Shown here in pieces: positions 1 through 11,079 of a stretch of DNA of 64,000 nucleotides (its first letter is position 1; each line of letters opens with the position of its first letter). The stretch comes from Klebsiella oxytoca (lineage in GTDB: Bacteria; Pseudomonadota; Gammaproteobacteria; Enterobacterales; Enterobacteriaceae), in assembly GCF_009707385.1 (NCBI RefSeq), contig NZ_CP046115.1, positions 1,302,001 through 1,366,000 on the forward strand, written 5' to 3'. The notes under the pieces are model-generated. The model had not been told where the DNA came from. It saw only the letters and a program-made list of their open reading frames with translations, and made no database searches. Made by a program: the position numbers and the translations under genes.

Positions 1-1389
1 GGCTGAGGCGCCGCGCTGAAAATCCTTATCCTCCCCCTGGTCTACAAAACCGTTAAAACGGGCGATCGTTTCCGCCAGCTGCTGCGAATCGATAGCGCAG
101 GCTTTCGCCAGCGCTTCCGGCGTCTCGCCGGCGTAGAGATAGCCAGTGCGTCGCCAGGGCTCGGGGGAAAAAGGGAAGGGGCGAGCATGGCCTAACCCGT
201 AGCGCCGCAGCGCACGGCTATCGGCAATCAGCCATGCCTGCGGCGTTTCGCCCGGCGGGGTGGCTTCCAGCAGCGCGGCAATAAAATCGTGATAAGAGTC
301 GGCCTCATTGGTGAAGCGCTTACCGTTGGGTAAAACGGCAATAAAGCCCGGCTTGGCTCGCTCTACCAGGTGCGGGAAGGCCAGCTGCAGGCCGCTGGCG
401 AGGGTAACGCGCGACACCGGCGCCCAGGCCATTGCGTGCCTGAGCGAAGTATCAAACCGTCCACCGACCGCTTCGCCGAGCCGAATACCATCCCCCTGAT
501 TACCCGGAGGCGCGGCGGAGAAGTGGCCGTAGCCGCTGGCGGCGTGCGGGACATTTTCCGCCAGACGCTGTTTGTCGTGAGGAAAGCCGCCGCAGGCGAG
601 GATCACCGCCCCGGCGCGAATCTCCAGTGTGCCGCTGTCGCCGCGTAATATCGCACCAGTAATGCCGTTATCGGCGGTGAGCAGCCGTTCTACCGGCGCG
701 TTAAGCTGAAAATTGACGCCAGCGTCCAGCGCCGAGCGCAGCAGACGGGCGACCAGCGCATTGCCGTTAACCAGATGGTGTCCGCGCCCGGCACGCAGCC
801 GCTGCCAGCCGTGGCGCAGCAGGCGGCGGGTGGCATACAGCGCCGAGCGCGGTGAGCGGGTCGCGTTGAAAAAGTGCGCCATGTCCGTGCCGCCGGCAAT
901 GCCCATACCCGCGAGGCTAATGGTTTCCAGCGGCGGACGCAGCCGGTGCAGCCAGTCGCCGAGCAGGCTTCCGTTAAAAGGCTGCGCCGTCACCGAACGG
1001 CCGCCCTGCGCAGAGCCCGGTGAAGGGTGAAAATCGGGCATTTTACTGCCGGAAAGAAACTGCACTGCGGTGTGGCGACGAAAAAAGTCGATCATCTCCG
1101 GCCCGTACTTTAAGAAAGCGAGCAGCCGCGCATCGGCAGGCTCACCGCCCATTTCATGCTGTAAATAGGTGAGCGGCGCGTGAGGCTCTTCGTTGATACC
1201 TTCTTCTCTGACCAACGGATTATGCGGGATCCACAGCCAGCCGCCGGACCAGGCGCTGGTGCCGCCAATCACCGATTCTTTTTCCGCAACCAGCACGCTG
1301 GCGCCGCCCAGCGCGGCGGTGACGGCGGCAGAAAGCCCCGCCGCGCCGGAGCCGACTACCAGAACATCCACGTTCATCTGCCCGCTCAT
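1..1389 (-). CDS. FAD-dependent oxidoreductase, 3-ketosteroid dehydrogenase/fumarate reductase flavoprotein-like (partial, C-terminus outside window)
   Basis: The reading frame is open for 463 codons and runs off the left edge, so the C-terminal third of the usual ~560-residue protein is missing. The N-terminus carries a Rossmann FAD-binding motif (VVGSGAAGLSAA, about residues 12-23) followed by GGTSAWSGGWLWIP, the block typical of the flavoprotein family that includes 3-ketosteroid dehydrogenases and fumarate reductase. The start at 1389 is chosen because AAGGAG lies 6 bases upstream; an in-frame ATG at 1377 lacks this. It is the last gene visible in a leftward operon and is a paralogue of the flavoprotein at 1734-3410, two genes upstream. 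The substrate is unknown; a hydroaromatic or cyclic keto acid is an inference from the neighbouring shikimate-dehydrogenase-like gene. Confidence 0.8.
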   Translation of the reverse strand, partial: MSGQMNVDVLVVGSGAAGLSAAVTAALGGASVLVAEKESVIGGTSAWSGGWLWIPHNPLVREEGINEEPHAPLTYLQHEMGGEPADARLLAFLKYGPEMIDFFRRHTAVQFLSGSKMPDFHPSPGSAQGGRSVTAQPFNGSLLGDWLHRLRPPLETISLAGMGIAGGTDMAHFFNATRSPRSALYATRRLLRHGWQRLRAGRGHHLVNGNALVARLLRSALDAGVNFQLNAPVERLLTADNGITGAILRGDSGTLEIRAGAVILACGGFPHDKQRLAENVPHAASGYGHFSAAPPGNQGDGIRLGEAVGGRFDTSLRHAMAWAPVSRVTLASGLQLAFPHLVERAKPGFIAVLPNGKRFTNEADSYHDFIAALLEATPPGETPQAWLIADSRALRRYGLGHARPFPFSPEPWRRTGYLYAGETPEALAKACAIDSQQLAETIARFNGFVDQGEDKDFQRGASA

Positions 1390-1399
1390 GCCTGACTCC

Positions 1400-1720
1400 T
1401 TATTGCAATGGTGAAAAATCGGTAGGGCGCAGAAGAACTGATTCGAGGCGCTCTACGGCGGCCAGCTCGCGATTTTTGCGCGAAAACGTCAGCCAGCGTT
1501 CGTCCTGCGCCATACGCGCCCTGCGTACCAGACGATCGTCGAGGCTCTCGTAGGCCCAGATGTGCACCACCTGATTGACCACGCCAATTTCGGTAAAGAA
1601 GAAGCCGATGAGTTTGCCGAGATGCTCGGTCTGGACGGCGTAGGCATCGCTTTTGTACAGCGCCAGCCAGTCGGCCATTTTCAGCGGGTTGATGGTGTAG
1701 GTGCGTTTTTCATAGATCAT
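1400..1720 (-). CDS. NIPSNAP family protein
   Basis: This is a 106-residue protein beginning MIYEKRTYTINPLKMADWL, which fits the ferredoxin-like alpha/beta NIPSNAP fold (YEKRTYTI strand at the start, VVHIWAYESLDDR in the middle). NIPSNAP proteins are small dimeric proteins of mostly unknown biochemical role; in bacteria they often sit beside oxidoreductases in catabolic operons. The start has CAGGAG six bases upstream. It lies 13 bases downstream of one flavoprotein gene and 10 bases upstream of the other, so it is almost certainly co-transcribed with them and probably acts on the same substrate. No catalytic residue can be named. Confidence 0.8.
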   Translation of the reverse strand: MIYEKRTYTINPLKMADWLALYKSDAYAVQTEHLGKLIGFFFTEIGVVNQVVHIWAYESLDDRLVRRARMAQDERWLTFSRKNRELAAVERLESVLLRPTDFSPLQ

Positions 1721-1733
1721 GATGTTCTCCTGT

Positions 1734-3410
1734 TTACAGTGCGTGTTGTTGCGCCATGTGGCTGGCTGAGAGATAGCCGAAGGTCAGCGCCGGGCCGAGG
1801 GTAATTCCCGGACCGGGATAGGTTCCGGCCATCATCGAATCCATATCGTTACCCACGGCGTAGAGCCCTTTAATTGGTTCACCCAGCGAGTTGATAACCT
1901 GGGCATTGGCGGTAGTGACCAGGCCGCGCGAGGTGCCAAGATCGCCGGTATAGAGAGTGACGGCATAAAACGGCGCGCTGGTCAGCGGAGCGTTACAGGC
2001 GTTGGGCCGATGGCCAGGGTCGCCCATCGCGCGGTTGTAGCTGTTGCCGCCTTTGGCGAACGCCGGATCAAGACCCGCCACGGCATCACGGTTATAGCGG
2101 GCCACCGTGTCTTCGAGCGTATGCGGGTCCAGCCCGAGCTGCTTTGCCAGCTCCGCCAGGGTACCGGCTTTGTGCAGATAGCCTGCTGTTACCAGCGCGT
2201 CGTTATTTACCGGGGCAGGGCGCGCCAGACCGAGACCGTAGCGCTTGATGGCCTGCGCGTCGCAAATCAGAAAACAGGGGGCGTTTTCTGCCCGGCGTTG
2301 CATGGCGCTGGCAAAATGGTGATAAGAGTTTGATTCATTCACGAAGCGCACCGCGCGCTGGTTGACCGCAATTACGCCGGGTTTGGCGCGATCGGTTACC
2401 AGGTGAGGGAAGCGCTCCTGCGTGCCGTCATGACGACGTAAAACCGAGACCGGCGCCCAGAAAAAGTTGGACGGCAGGTCAGCGCCCGTGCGGGCGTTGA
2501 CCGCGGCGGCAAGACGCAGCGCGATGCCGTCGTTAGCGGCGGGCGACATGGTGTAGTGCTCACGAGTATTGGGCCGATAGCGTTCAGCCAGCTTACCGGC
2601 AGCGAAACCTCCTGCTGCCAGCACTACGCCGCAGCGTGCTTCAAGAGTCTGTGTCTGCCCTGCATGCTCAATTTCAACGCCGGTCACCTCGCCGTTGCGT
2701 TCGGTCAGCGAAAGCACGTTGACGTTGAGCTGAAGCTGCATGCCTTTGCGAAAGGCGAGCGTCGCCATGCGGGCGATCAGCGCGTTGCCCATCGCCAGAC
2801 GCGTTCCCCGATGGTGCCTGATGCGGTCGCGACCGTAGCGCAGCAGCAGCCTGCTGCAGTGTGCCATCGAGCGCAGAGAACGGCGCATATCAAGAAAGTG
2901 CTGAATATCAACCCGGTTAACCATCATCCCGCCGAACAGCAGCATTCCCGGCGGGGGAGAGCGGAGATCGCGAAAATGTTTTCCCAGCTCCCGGCCGTCA
3001 AACTCCACCGCTTCCAGCGCTCGCCCGGAATCGACCGCGCCGGGCTCATCCGGGTAATAATCCGGAGAGAGCGGGCGCAGGCTATATTTCACCGCTCCTT
3101 CTTTTTCAAGAAACGCCAGCGCTTCGCGGCCAGAATGAATGAAGGCACTGACCAGATCCTGACGATAGTTGGCTTCACCGATAATGGTTCGCAGATAGGT
3201 TTCGATATCCTTCGCGGGGCCGCTGCTGGCCATTTTGCGCGCCTGATCGCTATCATGGATCCACACCGCGCCGCCGGAAATGGCCGAGGTACCGCCAAAC
3301 TGCGGGGCTTTTTCCAGCATCAGCACCGATAGCCCCTTGCAGCAGGCGGTTACCGCCGCGGCAAAGCCTGCGGCGCCGCTGCCGATAACGATGACATCCC
3401 AGCTTTTCAT
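1734..3410 (-). CDS. FAD-dependent oxidoreductase, 3-ketosteroid dehydrogenase-like
   Basis: This complete 558-residue flavoprotein has an N-terminal FAD motif (VIGSGAAGFAAA, residues 8-19), the conserved GGTSAISGGAVWIH block near residue 40, and a C-terminal FAD-contacting segment (GLYAVGNDMDSMMAG) followed by YPGPG at residues 531-535. In 3-ketosteroid delta-1-dehydrogenases the Tyr and the last Gly of this motif bind the substrate keto group, so an enzyme that dehydrogenates or reduces next to a ring carbonyl is plausible. The start ATG overlaps the stop of the upstream shikimate-dehydrogenase-like gene (ATGA), indicating translational coupling. No signal peptide is seen, so it is cytoplasmic. 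The true substrate cannot be read from the sequence. Confidence 0.85.
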   Translation of the reverse strand: MKSWDVIVIGSGAAGFAAAVTACCKGLSVLMLEKAPQFGGTSAISGGAVWIHDSDQARKMASSGPAKDIETYLRTIIGEANYRQDLVSAFIHSGREALAFLEKEGAVKYSLRPLSPDYYPDEPGAVDSGRALEAVEFDGRELGKHFRDLRSPPPGMLLFGGMMVNRVDIQHFLDMRRSLRSMAHCSRLLLRYGRDRIRHHRGTRLAMGNALIARMATLAFRKGMQLQLNVNVLSLTERNGEVTGVEIEHAGQTQTLEARCGVVLAAGGFAAGKLAERYRPNTREHYTMSPAANDGIALRLAAAVNARTGADLPSNFFWAPVSVLRRHDGTQERFPHLVTDRAKPGVIAVNQRAVRFVNESNSYHHFASAMQRRAENAPCFLICDAQAIKRYGLGLARPAPVNNDALVTAGYLHKAGTLAELAKQLGLDPHTLEDTVARYNRDAVAGLDPAFAKGGNSYNRAMGDPGHRPNACNAPLTSAPFYAVTLYTGDLGTSRGLVTTANAQVINSLGEPIKGLYAVGNDMDSMMAGTYPGPGITLGPALTFGYLSASHMAQQHAL

Positions 3411-4228
3411 GCCGCCGCTCCCTGTTCCTGCGCCATTGCGCCAATGAACTGACCCATCAGTTTCATCTGCGCCAGCGCCATTTCAGGTCCGGTCTGGATC
3501 GTGCAGCCGCGCTCCCGGGAGAAGGAAAGGAGCGGGGTGATAACCGGTGCGGTTACGACATCCGCGACATGTGTCGATGCCTGAAGCGTTTCCAGCAGCG
3601 CCTGCGGCAGCGGTAAAGGGGCAAAACCGGCCATTCCCGCCGGAGAACCATTGACCACTAAATCCATGCCGTTAAGCGTAGCGGGCAGCTCGATGAGATG
3701 AACCTGCGGAAAATGGGTTGCCAGCCGATTATGCAGGAGCTGAAGAGTCGCGGAGTTCTGGTCATAAAGCGCCAGCTGGCTGATGCCTGCTTCGCAAAGC
3801 TCCCAGGCGATTGCGCTGCCGACGCCGCCGCATCCGGAGAGCAGCGCTTTTTTTCCCGCGGCGCTAAATCCATGCGCCTCTGCGGCAAGCCGGAAGCCGA
3901 CGCCATCGAGCATATCACCCTGTAAACGGCCGTCGGCCAGCTTACGAATGACGTTGACGGCATTCAGGTGCTGAGCACGCGGGGTCAGCTCATCGACCAG
4001 GGCGGCGGCCCGCTGTTTATGCGGAACGGTGACCAGCACACCGCTCATGTTATGCCAGCCGCGTAGCGCCTGCAGATAGTCAGCAACGGCTTGCGGAGCT
4101 ATGTCCACCGGGATCATAACGCTGTCCATCTGCCGATCGGCAAAGTAGCGGTTGAAATTTTCCGGCGATTTAACCTGGGTAATCGGATGACCGATAACGG
4201 CGACGACCTGAGTGAATCCACTGACCAT
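3407..4228 (-). CDS. Shikimate/quinate dehydrogenase-like oxidoreductase (AroE superfamily paralogue)
   Basis: The 273-residue product has the AroE architecture: an N-terminal substrate domain (GHPITQVKSPENFNRYF), the catalytic-lysine block VTVPHKQ, the NVI...GDMLDGVGF block with the catalytic aspartate, and a Rossmann domain starting GCGGVGSAIAWEL. One serine of the shikimate-binding pair (SxS in AroE) is replaced by valine. The NADP-specific NRTxxR motif is absent; strand two ends in an aspartate (ALYDQNS), which fits NAD use as in catabolic family members. The start at 4228 is preferred over longer frames because GAGG lies 6 bases upstream. It leads the leftward operon and faces the IclR regulator. 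It is probably catabolic, not the biosynthetic AroE. Confidence 0.8.
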   Translation of the reverse strand: MVSGFTQVVAVIGHPITQVKSPENFNRYFADRQMDSVMIPVDIAPQAVADYLQALRGWHNMSGVLVTVPHKQRAAALVDELTPRAQHLNAVNVIRKLADGRLQGDMLDGVGFRLAAEAHGFSAAGKKALLSGCGGVGSAIAWELCEAGISQLALYDQNSATLQLLHNRLATHFPQVHLIELPATLNGMDLVVNGSPAGMAGFAPLPLPQALLETLQASTHVADVVTAPVITPLLSFSRERGCTIQTGPEMALAQMKLMGQFIGAMAQEQGAAA

Positions 4229-4318
4229 TTCAAACCTCATTTTGTTAAATGAATGTTGTGAAAGTATTTCAGTGGGAGCCGGGAGCGACAACGCAGAATT
4301 CGGCCATACTGGTTGTTA

Positions 4319-4337
4319 ATCGCACCATCACTGCGAT
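4319..4337. promoter_or_regulatory. Candidate IclR-family operator in divergent promoter region
   Basis: An inverted repeat ATCGCA-N7-TGCGAT lies in the 153-base gap between the shikimate-dehydrogenase-like gene and the IclR gene. Its place between divergent start codons suits an autoregulated IclR operator, but binding is an inference. Confidence 0.4.
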
Positions 4338-4381
4338 AATCGCGTTAAACTGATTGTATTGTTGCAAAAGTGTGAACAACT

Positions 4382-5140
4382 ATGCAAAACCAGATTCATT
4401 CCCGCGATCTGATCGTCGGCCTGCAAAAGGGGCTGGCGCTGATCCAGTTATTTTCAAAAGAGTTCCCAAGGCTGACGGTGCCGCAGGCGGCAAAAATGAG
4501 CGGTCTGACGCAGAGCGCTGCGCGACGCTTTTTCCTTACGCTGCTGCATGAGCGCTATTTGCAAACCGACGGCCGCCACTACTGGCTGACGCCTAAAGCG
4601 CTCAGGCTGGGGCAGGCCTATGTTGATTCGGCACAGTTTCCGCGCATGGTGCGGCCGATCGTGGAGTACATTGCCAGCAGGACGGAAGAGCATGCTTCTG
4701 TTGGCGTGATCGACGAAGATGAACTGGTTTATATCGCCCGCAGTAGGCACACGCCGTTTAACTCGACCTCAGTGCGGCTGGGGGAGAGGGTACCGATTTA
4801 TTGTACTGCCGGGGGGAGGCTTTGGCTTGCTTCATTACCTGAAGCGGAGTGTGAAGCGGTGCTGTGGAGGATCCGCCGCGAACAGCGTACGCCTTATACG
4901 GTAACGGACGTACCAGCGCTGATGGATAACATTGCCCTGGTGCGTCGTCAGGGTTATGCCGTGATTGAGCAGGAATTTGAGATTGGCATGCTGGTACTGG
5001 CGGTGCCGCTGTCAGACAGAGAAGGGCTCTATTGGGGAGCGCTGAGTTTAACCAGTCATCAGTCAAGAACCTCAATTGAGGCACTGTGTCGCGATCATCT
5101 GGATTTGCTGTACAGCGCTCAGGCGATGCTGGTTGGGTAG
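4382..5140 (+). CDS. IclR-family transcriptional regulator
   Basis: This 252-residue protein has an N-terminal winged helix-turn-helix (about residues 10-70; VPQAAKMSGLTQSAARRFFLTL is the HTH region, with the LVGLQKGLALI lead-in typical of PcaR/PobR-type members) and a C-terminal IclR effector domain (EEHASVGVIDEDELVYIAR, later VPIYCTAGGRLWLA). Such proteins sense aromatic or hydroaromatic catabolites and control a neighbouring operon. It is transcribed away from the four-gene flavoprotein cluster and probably controls it through the shared 153-base intergenic region. The relation to PcaR/PobR-type regulators supports an aromatic or hydroaromatic inducer, which remains a guess. Confidence 0.88.
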   Translation: MQNQIHSRDLIVGLQKGLALIQLFSKEFPRLTVPQAAKMSGLTQSAARRFFLTLLHERYLQTDGRHYWLTPKALRLGQAYVDSAQFPRMVRPIVEYIASRTEEHASVGVIDEDELVYIARSRHTPFNSTSVRLGERVPIYCTAGGRLWLASLPEAECEAVLWRIRREQRTPYTVTDVPALMDNIALVRRQGYAVIEQEFEIGMLVLAVPLSDREGLYWGALSLTSHQSRTSIEALCRDHLDLLYSAQAMLVG

Positions 5141-5153
5141 CCCCGGAAGAGGC

Positions 5154-5179
5154 GGGCAGGTTCTGAACGGAACCTGCCC
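5154..5179. terminator. Hairpin between convergent iclR-like and peptide genes
   Basis: A perfect 10-bp stem (GGGCAGGTTC/GAACCTGCCC) with a 6-base loop sits between two convergent genes. Neither side has a clear U-tract, so it may act as a weak bidirectional terminator or a 3' stabiliser. Confidence 0.5.
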
Positions 5180-5185
5180 GATATA

Positions 5186-5518
5186 TCAGGCTTTCGCGCC
5201 GTCGATAAAGCTATTCCAGTCCGCTCCAGCGTTGTTCACGAAGTTTGACCAGCTATTGGCGGCAGTGTTCACAAAGCCGTTCCAGTTATCTAACCCCGCA
5301 GACACAAAGGTGTTCCAGTTAGACTGACCGATAACGAACTTGCCAAACTCAACAGCGCTGTCAATCACAAAGTTGGCGAAAGAGGCTCCTGAGGTAGCGA
5401 CAAAAGATCCGAAGCCAAGCCCGGAGTTGACGACAAAGCTGGTAAAGCCAGTAACCGCATTCAGCAGATTAAAACCCCCGGAAATGTATTCCATTTCGTT
5501 AAAAGTTAACTCTTTCAT
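5186..5518 (-). CDS. Double-glycine-leader peptide with nine 11-residue aromatic repeats (microcin/bacteriocin-like)
   Basis: The 110-residue product begins MKELTFNEMEYISGG, which matches class II microcin leaders (microcin V has MRTLTLNELDSVSGG) and predicts cleavage after Gly15 by a C39-peptidase ABC exporter. The remaining 95 residues are nine repeats of consensus [F/W]-x-x-F-[V/I]-x6, starting at residues 16, 25, 36, 47, 58, 68, 79, 90 and 101. The first five open with Phe, the last four with Trp; most are exactly 11 residues (the first is 9, the fifth and last are 10). Hydrophobic positions 1, 4, 5 and 8 fit a hendecad amphipathic helix. There is no cysteine and no Ser/Gly-rich siderophore tail. 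The start at 5518 is chosen over 5566 for its AAGGA box and leader fit. No exporter or immunity gene is nearby. An antibacterial or membrane-active role is inference. Confidence 0.75.
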   Translation of the reverse strand: MKELTFNEMEYISGGFNLLNAVTGFTSFVVNSGLGFGSFVATSGASFANFVIDSAVEFGKFVIGQSNWNTFVSAGLDNWNGFVNTAANSWSNFVNNAGADWNSFIDGAKA

Positions 5519-5752
5519 TTTTATTCCTTTATTTAACGGATTGTTATCAGTGAGCACCGTACTCACCGCGAAAGGCTAACATTGCTAAATAGAGGCAAAC
5601 CAGACGGCGACCGTCTCAGGATGCTGATTTCTTTATCATTTTTATATGAACACATCCGTGAATGGTTAATAACGCCGGACTGGAGATGAAGCGATAAAGA
5701 TGATTTTATCTGAAGTGAACCTGGAGGAGGGGAGGGACAATAGGCTGCGTAA

Positions 5753-5789
5753 TAAAAAAAACAGCCCCCGGTCTTGCGAGCGGAGGCTG
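5753..5789 (-). terminator. Intrinsic terminator of the cyo operon
   Basis: Read leftwards, CAGCCTCCG pairs with CGGGGGCTG and is followed by a run of U residues. It lies 24 bases after the cyoE stop codon. Confidence 0.85.
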
Positions 5790-5812
5790 CTGAGCGTTTG
5801 CAGAAGGTGGTC

Positions 5813-6700
5813 TTATCTGACCATCGTCAGCAGATTATGTGAATCCGGCACCATAAAGTCGACGGACATCATCACCGACAGCGCGGTAATGGCGACGATG
5901 GAAAAGACGAACAGCTTACGCGCCCAGACTTTATCATCGGCCACTTTGTAACCGCGCAGCGCCATCCCCAGCCACCAGACGCTCACTGCCGCAGCGACAA
6001 CCAGATATTTATATCCAGCGTAGCCGCCCAGAGAGAGCATCAGCGTCGCAACGGTAAAGGCGATGATGTAGACGGTAATATGGTTTTTAGCCACTGAAAT
6101 ACCTTTCACTACCGGCAGTACCGGAATATTCGCCGCCTGATAATCCTTGAAGCGGAAAATTGCGATAGCGTAAGAGTGAGGCATCTGCCACAGGCTAAAA
6201 ATAGCCAGCAGGATAGCGGCACCGCTGTCAAAATCGCCGGTTACCGCACAGTAGCCAATCACCGGCGGCGCAGCGCCGGAGAGAGAACCAATCAGCGTGC
6301 CGTAGACGGAGTGGCGCTTCATGTACAGGCTGTAAACGCCGACATAAACCACGAACCCCATCACCCCCAGCCAGCAGGCCAGGGGATTAGCGCCAAACCA
6401 CAGGAGCATGAAGCCAGCAATACCCAGCAAGGTGGCGTATACCAGCGAAGCTTCTGGCGAGATCAGCCCTTTGACCAGCACCCGGTTTTTCGTCCGCTCC
6501 ATCTTACGATCGATATCGCGGTCGATATAGTTGTTGAAAACACAACCCGAGGCGACCACCAGGGATACTCCGAGGAGCGTCCAGATAAAAAGCGGATAGT
6601 CTATATGGCCCTTGGAGGCCAGCAGAAAACCGCCAATTACGGAGATCAGGTTGCCAAAAATGATGCCTGGTTTCGTTACTTGCAGGTATTGCTTAAACAT
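5813..6700 (-). CDS. cyoE: Protoheme IX farnesyltransferase (heme O synthase)
   Basis: This 295-residue UbiA-superfamily membrane prenyltransferase converts heme B to heme O by adding a farnesyl group; heme O is the cofactor of the bo3 oxidase encoded upstream. The aspartate-rich active-site motif [15 protein letters not shown] is near residue 72, and a second loop carries [14 protein letters not shown]. The protein is made mostly of hydrophobic membrane segments. The start [12 protein letters not shown] at 6700 matches the E. coli protein; a frame extension to 6745 would overlap cyoD and is rejected. It is the last gene of cyoABCDE, 11 bases after cyoD. Confidence 0.97.
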   Translation of the reverse strand: MFKQYLQVTKPGIIFGNLISVIGGFLLASKGHIDYPLFIWTLLGVSLVVASGCVFNNYIDRDIDRKMERTKNRVLVKGLISPEASLVYATLLGIAGFMLLWFGANPLACWLGVMGFVVYVGVYSLYMKRHSVYGTLIGSLSGAAPPVIGYCAVTGDFDSGAAILLAIFSLWQMPHSYAIAIFRFKDYQAANIPVLPVVKGISVAKNHITVYIIAFTVATLMLSLGGYAGYKYLVVAAAVSVWWLGMALRGYKVADDKVWARKLFVFSIVAITALSVMMSVDFMVPDSHNLLTMVR

Positions 6701-6711
6701 ACTCGCCGCTC

Positions 6712-7040
6712 TTAGTGCATCATCATGTTGTAGTTCAGGTTCCACATAATCCAGATGGAACCGACAACTACGATAGCAATGATGATTACGGTGAAGATAA
6801 ATGCGGTCAGGTTCCAGCCTTCGTCCGATTTACTGTTCATGTGCAGGAAGTACACAAGGTGCACCAGAATCTGCACAACCGCAGTGACCAGGATGGTTCC
6901 CAGGATAGCCGCATGCGATGCGGAGCCACTCATCACCATTGCAAACGGGATAACCGTCAGAATGATCGACAGGATGAAACCTGTCATGTAGCTCTTCACG
7001 CTGCCGTGAGAAGCGCCGCTATGATCGGTAGAATGACTCA

Positions 7041-7041
<1 letters not shown>
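6712..7041 (-). CDS. cyoD: Cytochrome bo3 ubiquinol oxidase subunit IV
   Basis: The 109-residue subunit has three transmembrane helices and ends [13 protein letters not shown] as in E. coli. It helps assembly and stability of the bo3 quinol oxidase, particularly of the CuB site in subunit I. The start [13 protein letters not shown] at 7041 is chosen from family identity; its ATG overlaps the cyoC stop by one base, indicating coupled translation. It is the fourth gene of the cyo operon. Confidence 0.96.

Positions 7042-11079
<4,038 letters not shown>

Noticed and set aside
5700..5951. 83-codon frame near the peptide gene, considered as an immunity protein
   Set aside because: It runs through the cyo terminator and antisense to cyoE, is polar and has no membrane helix.
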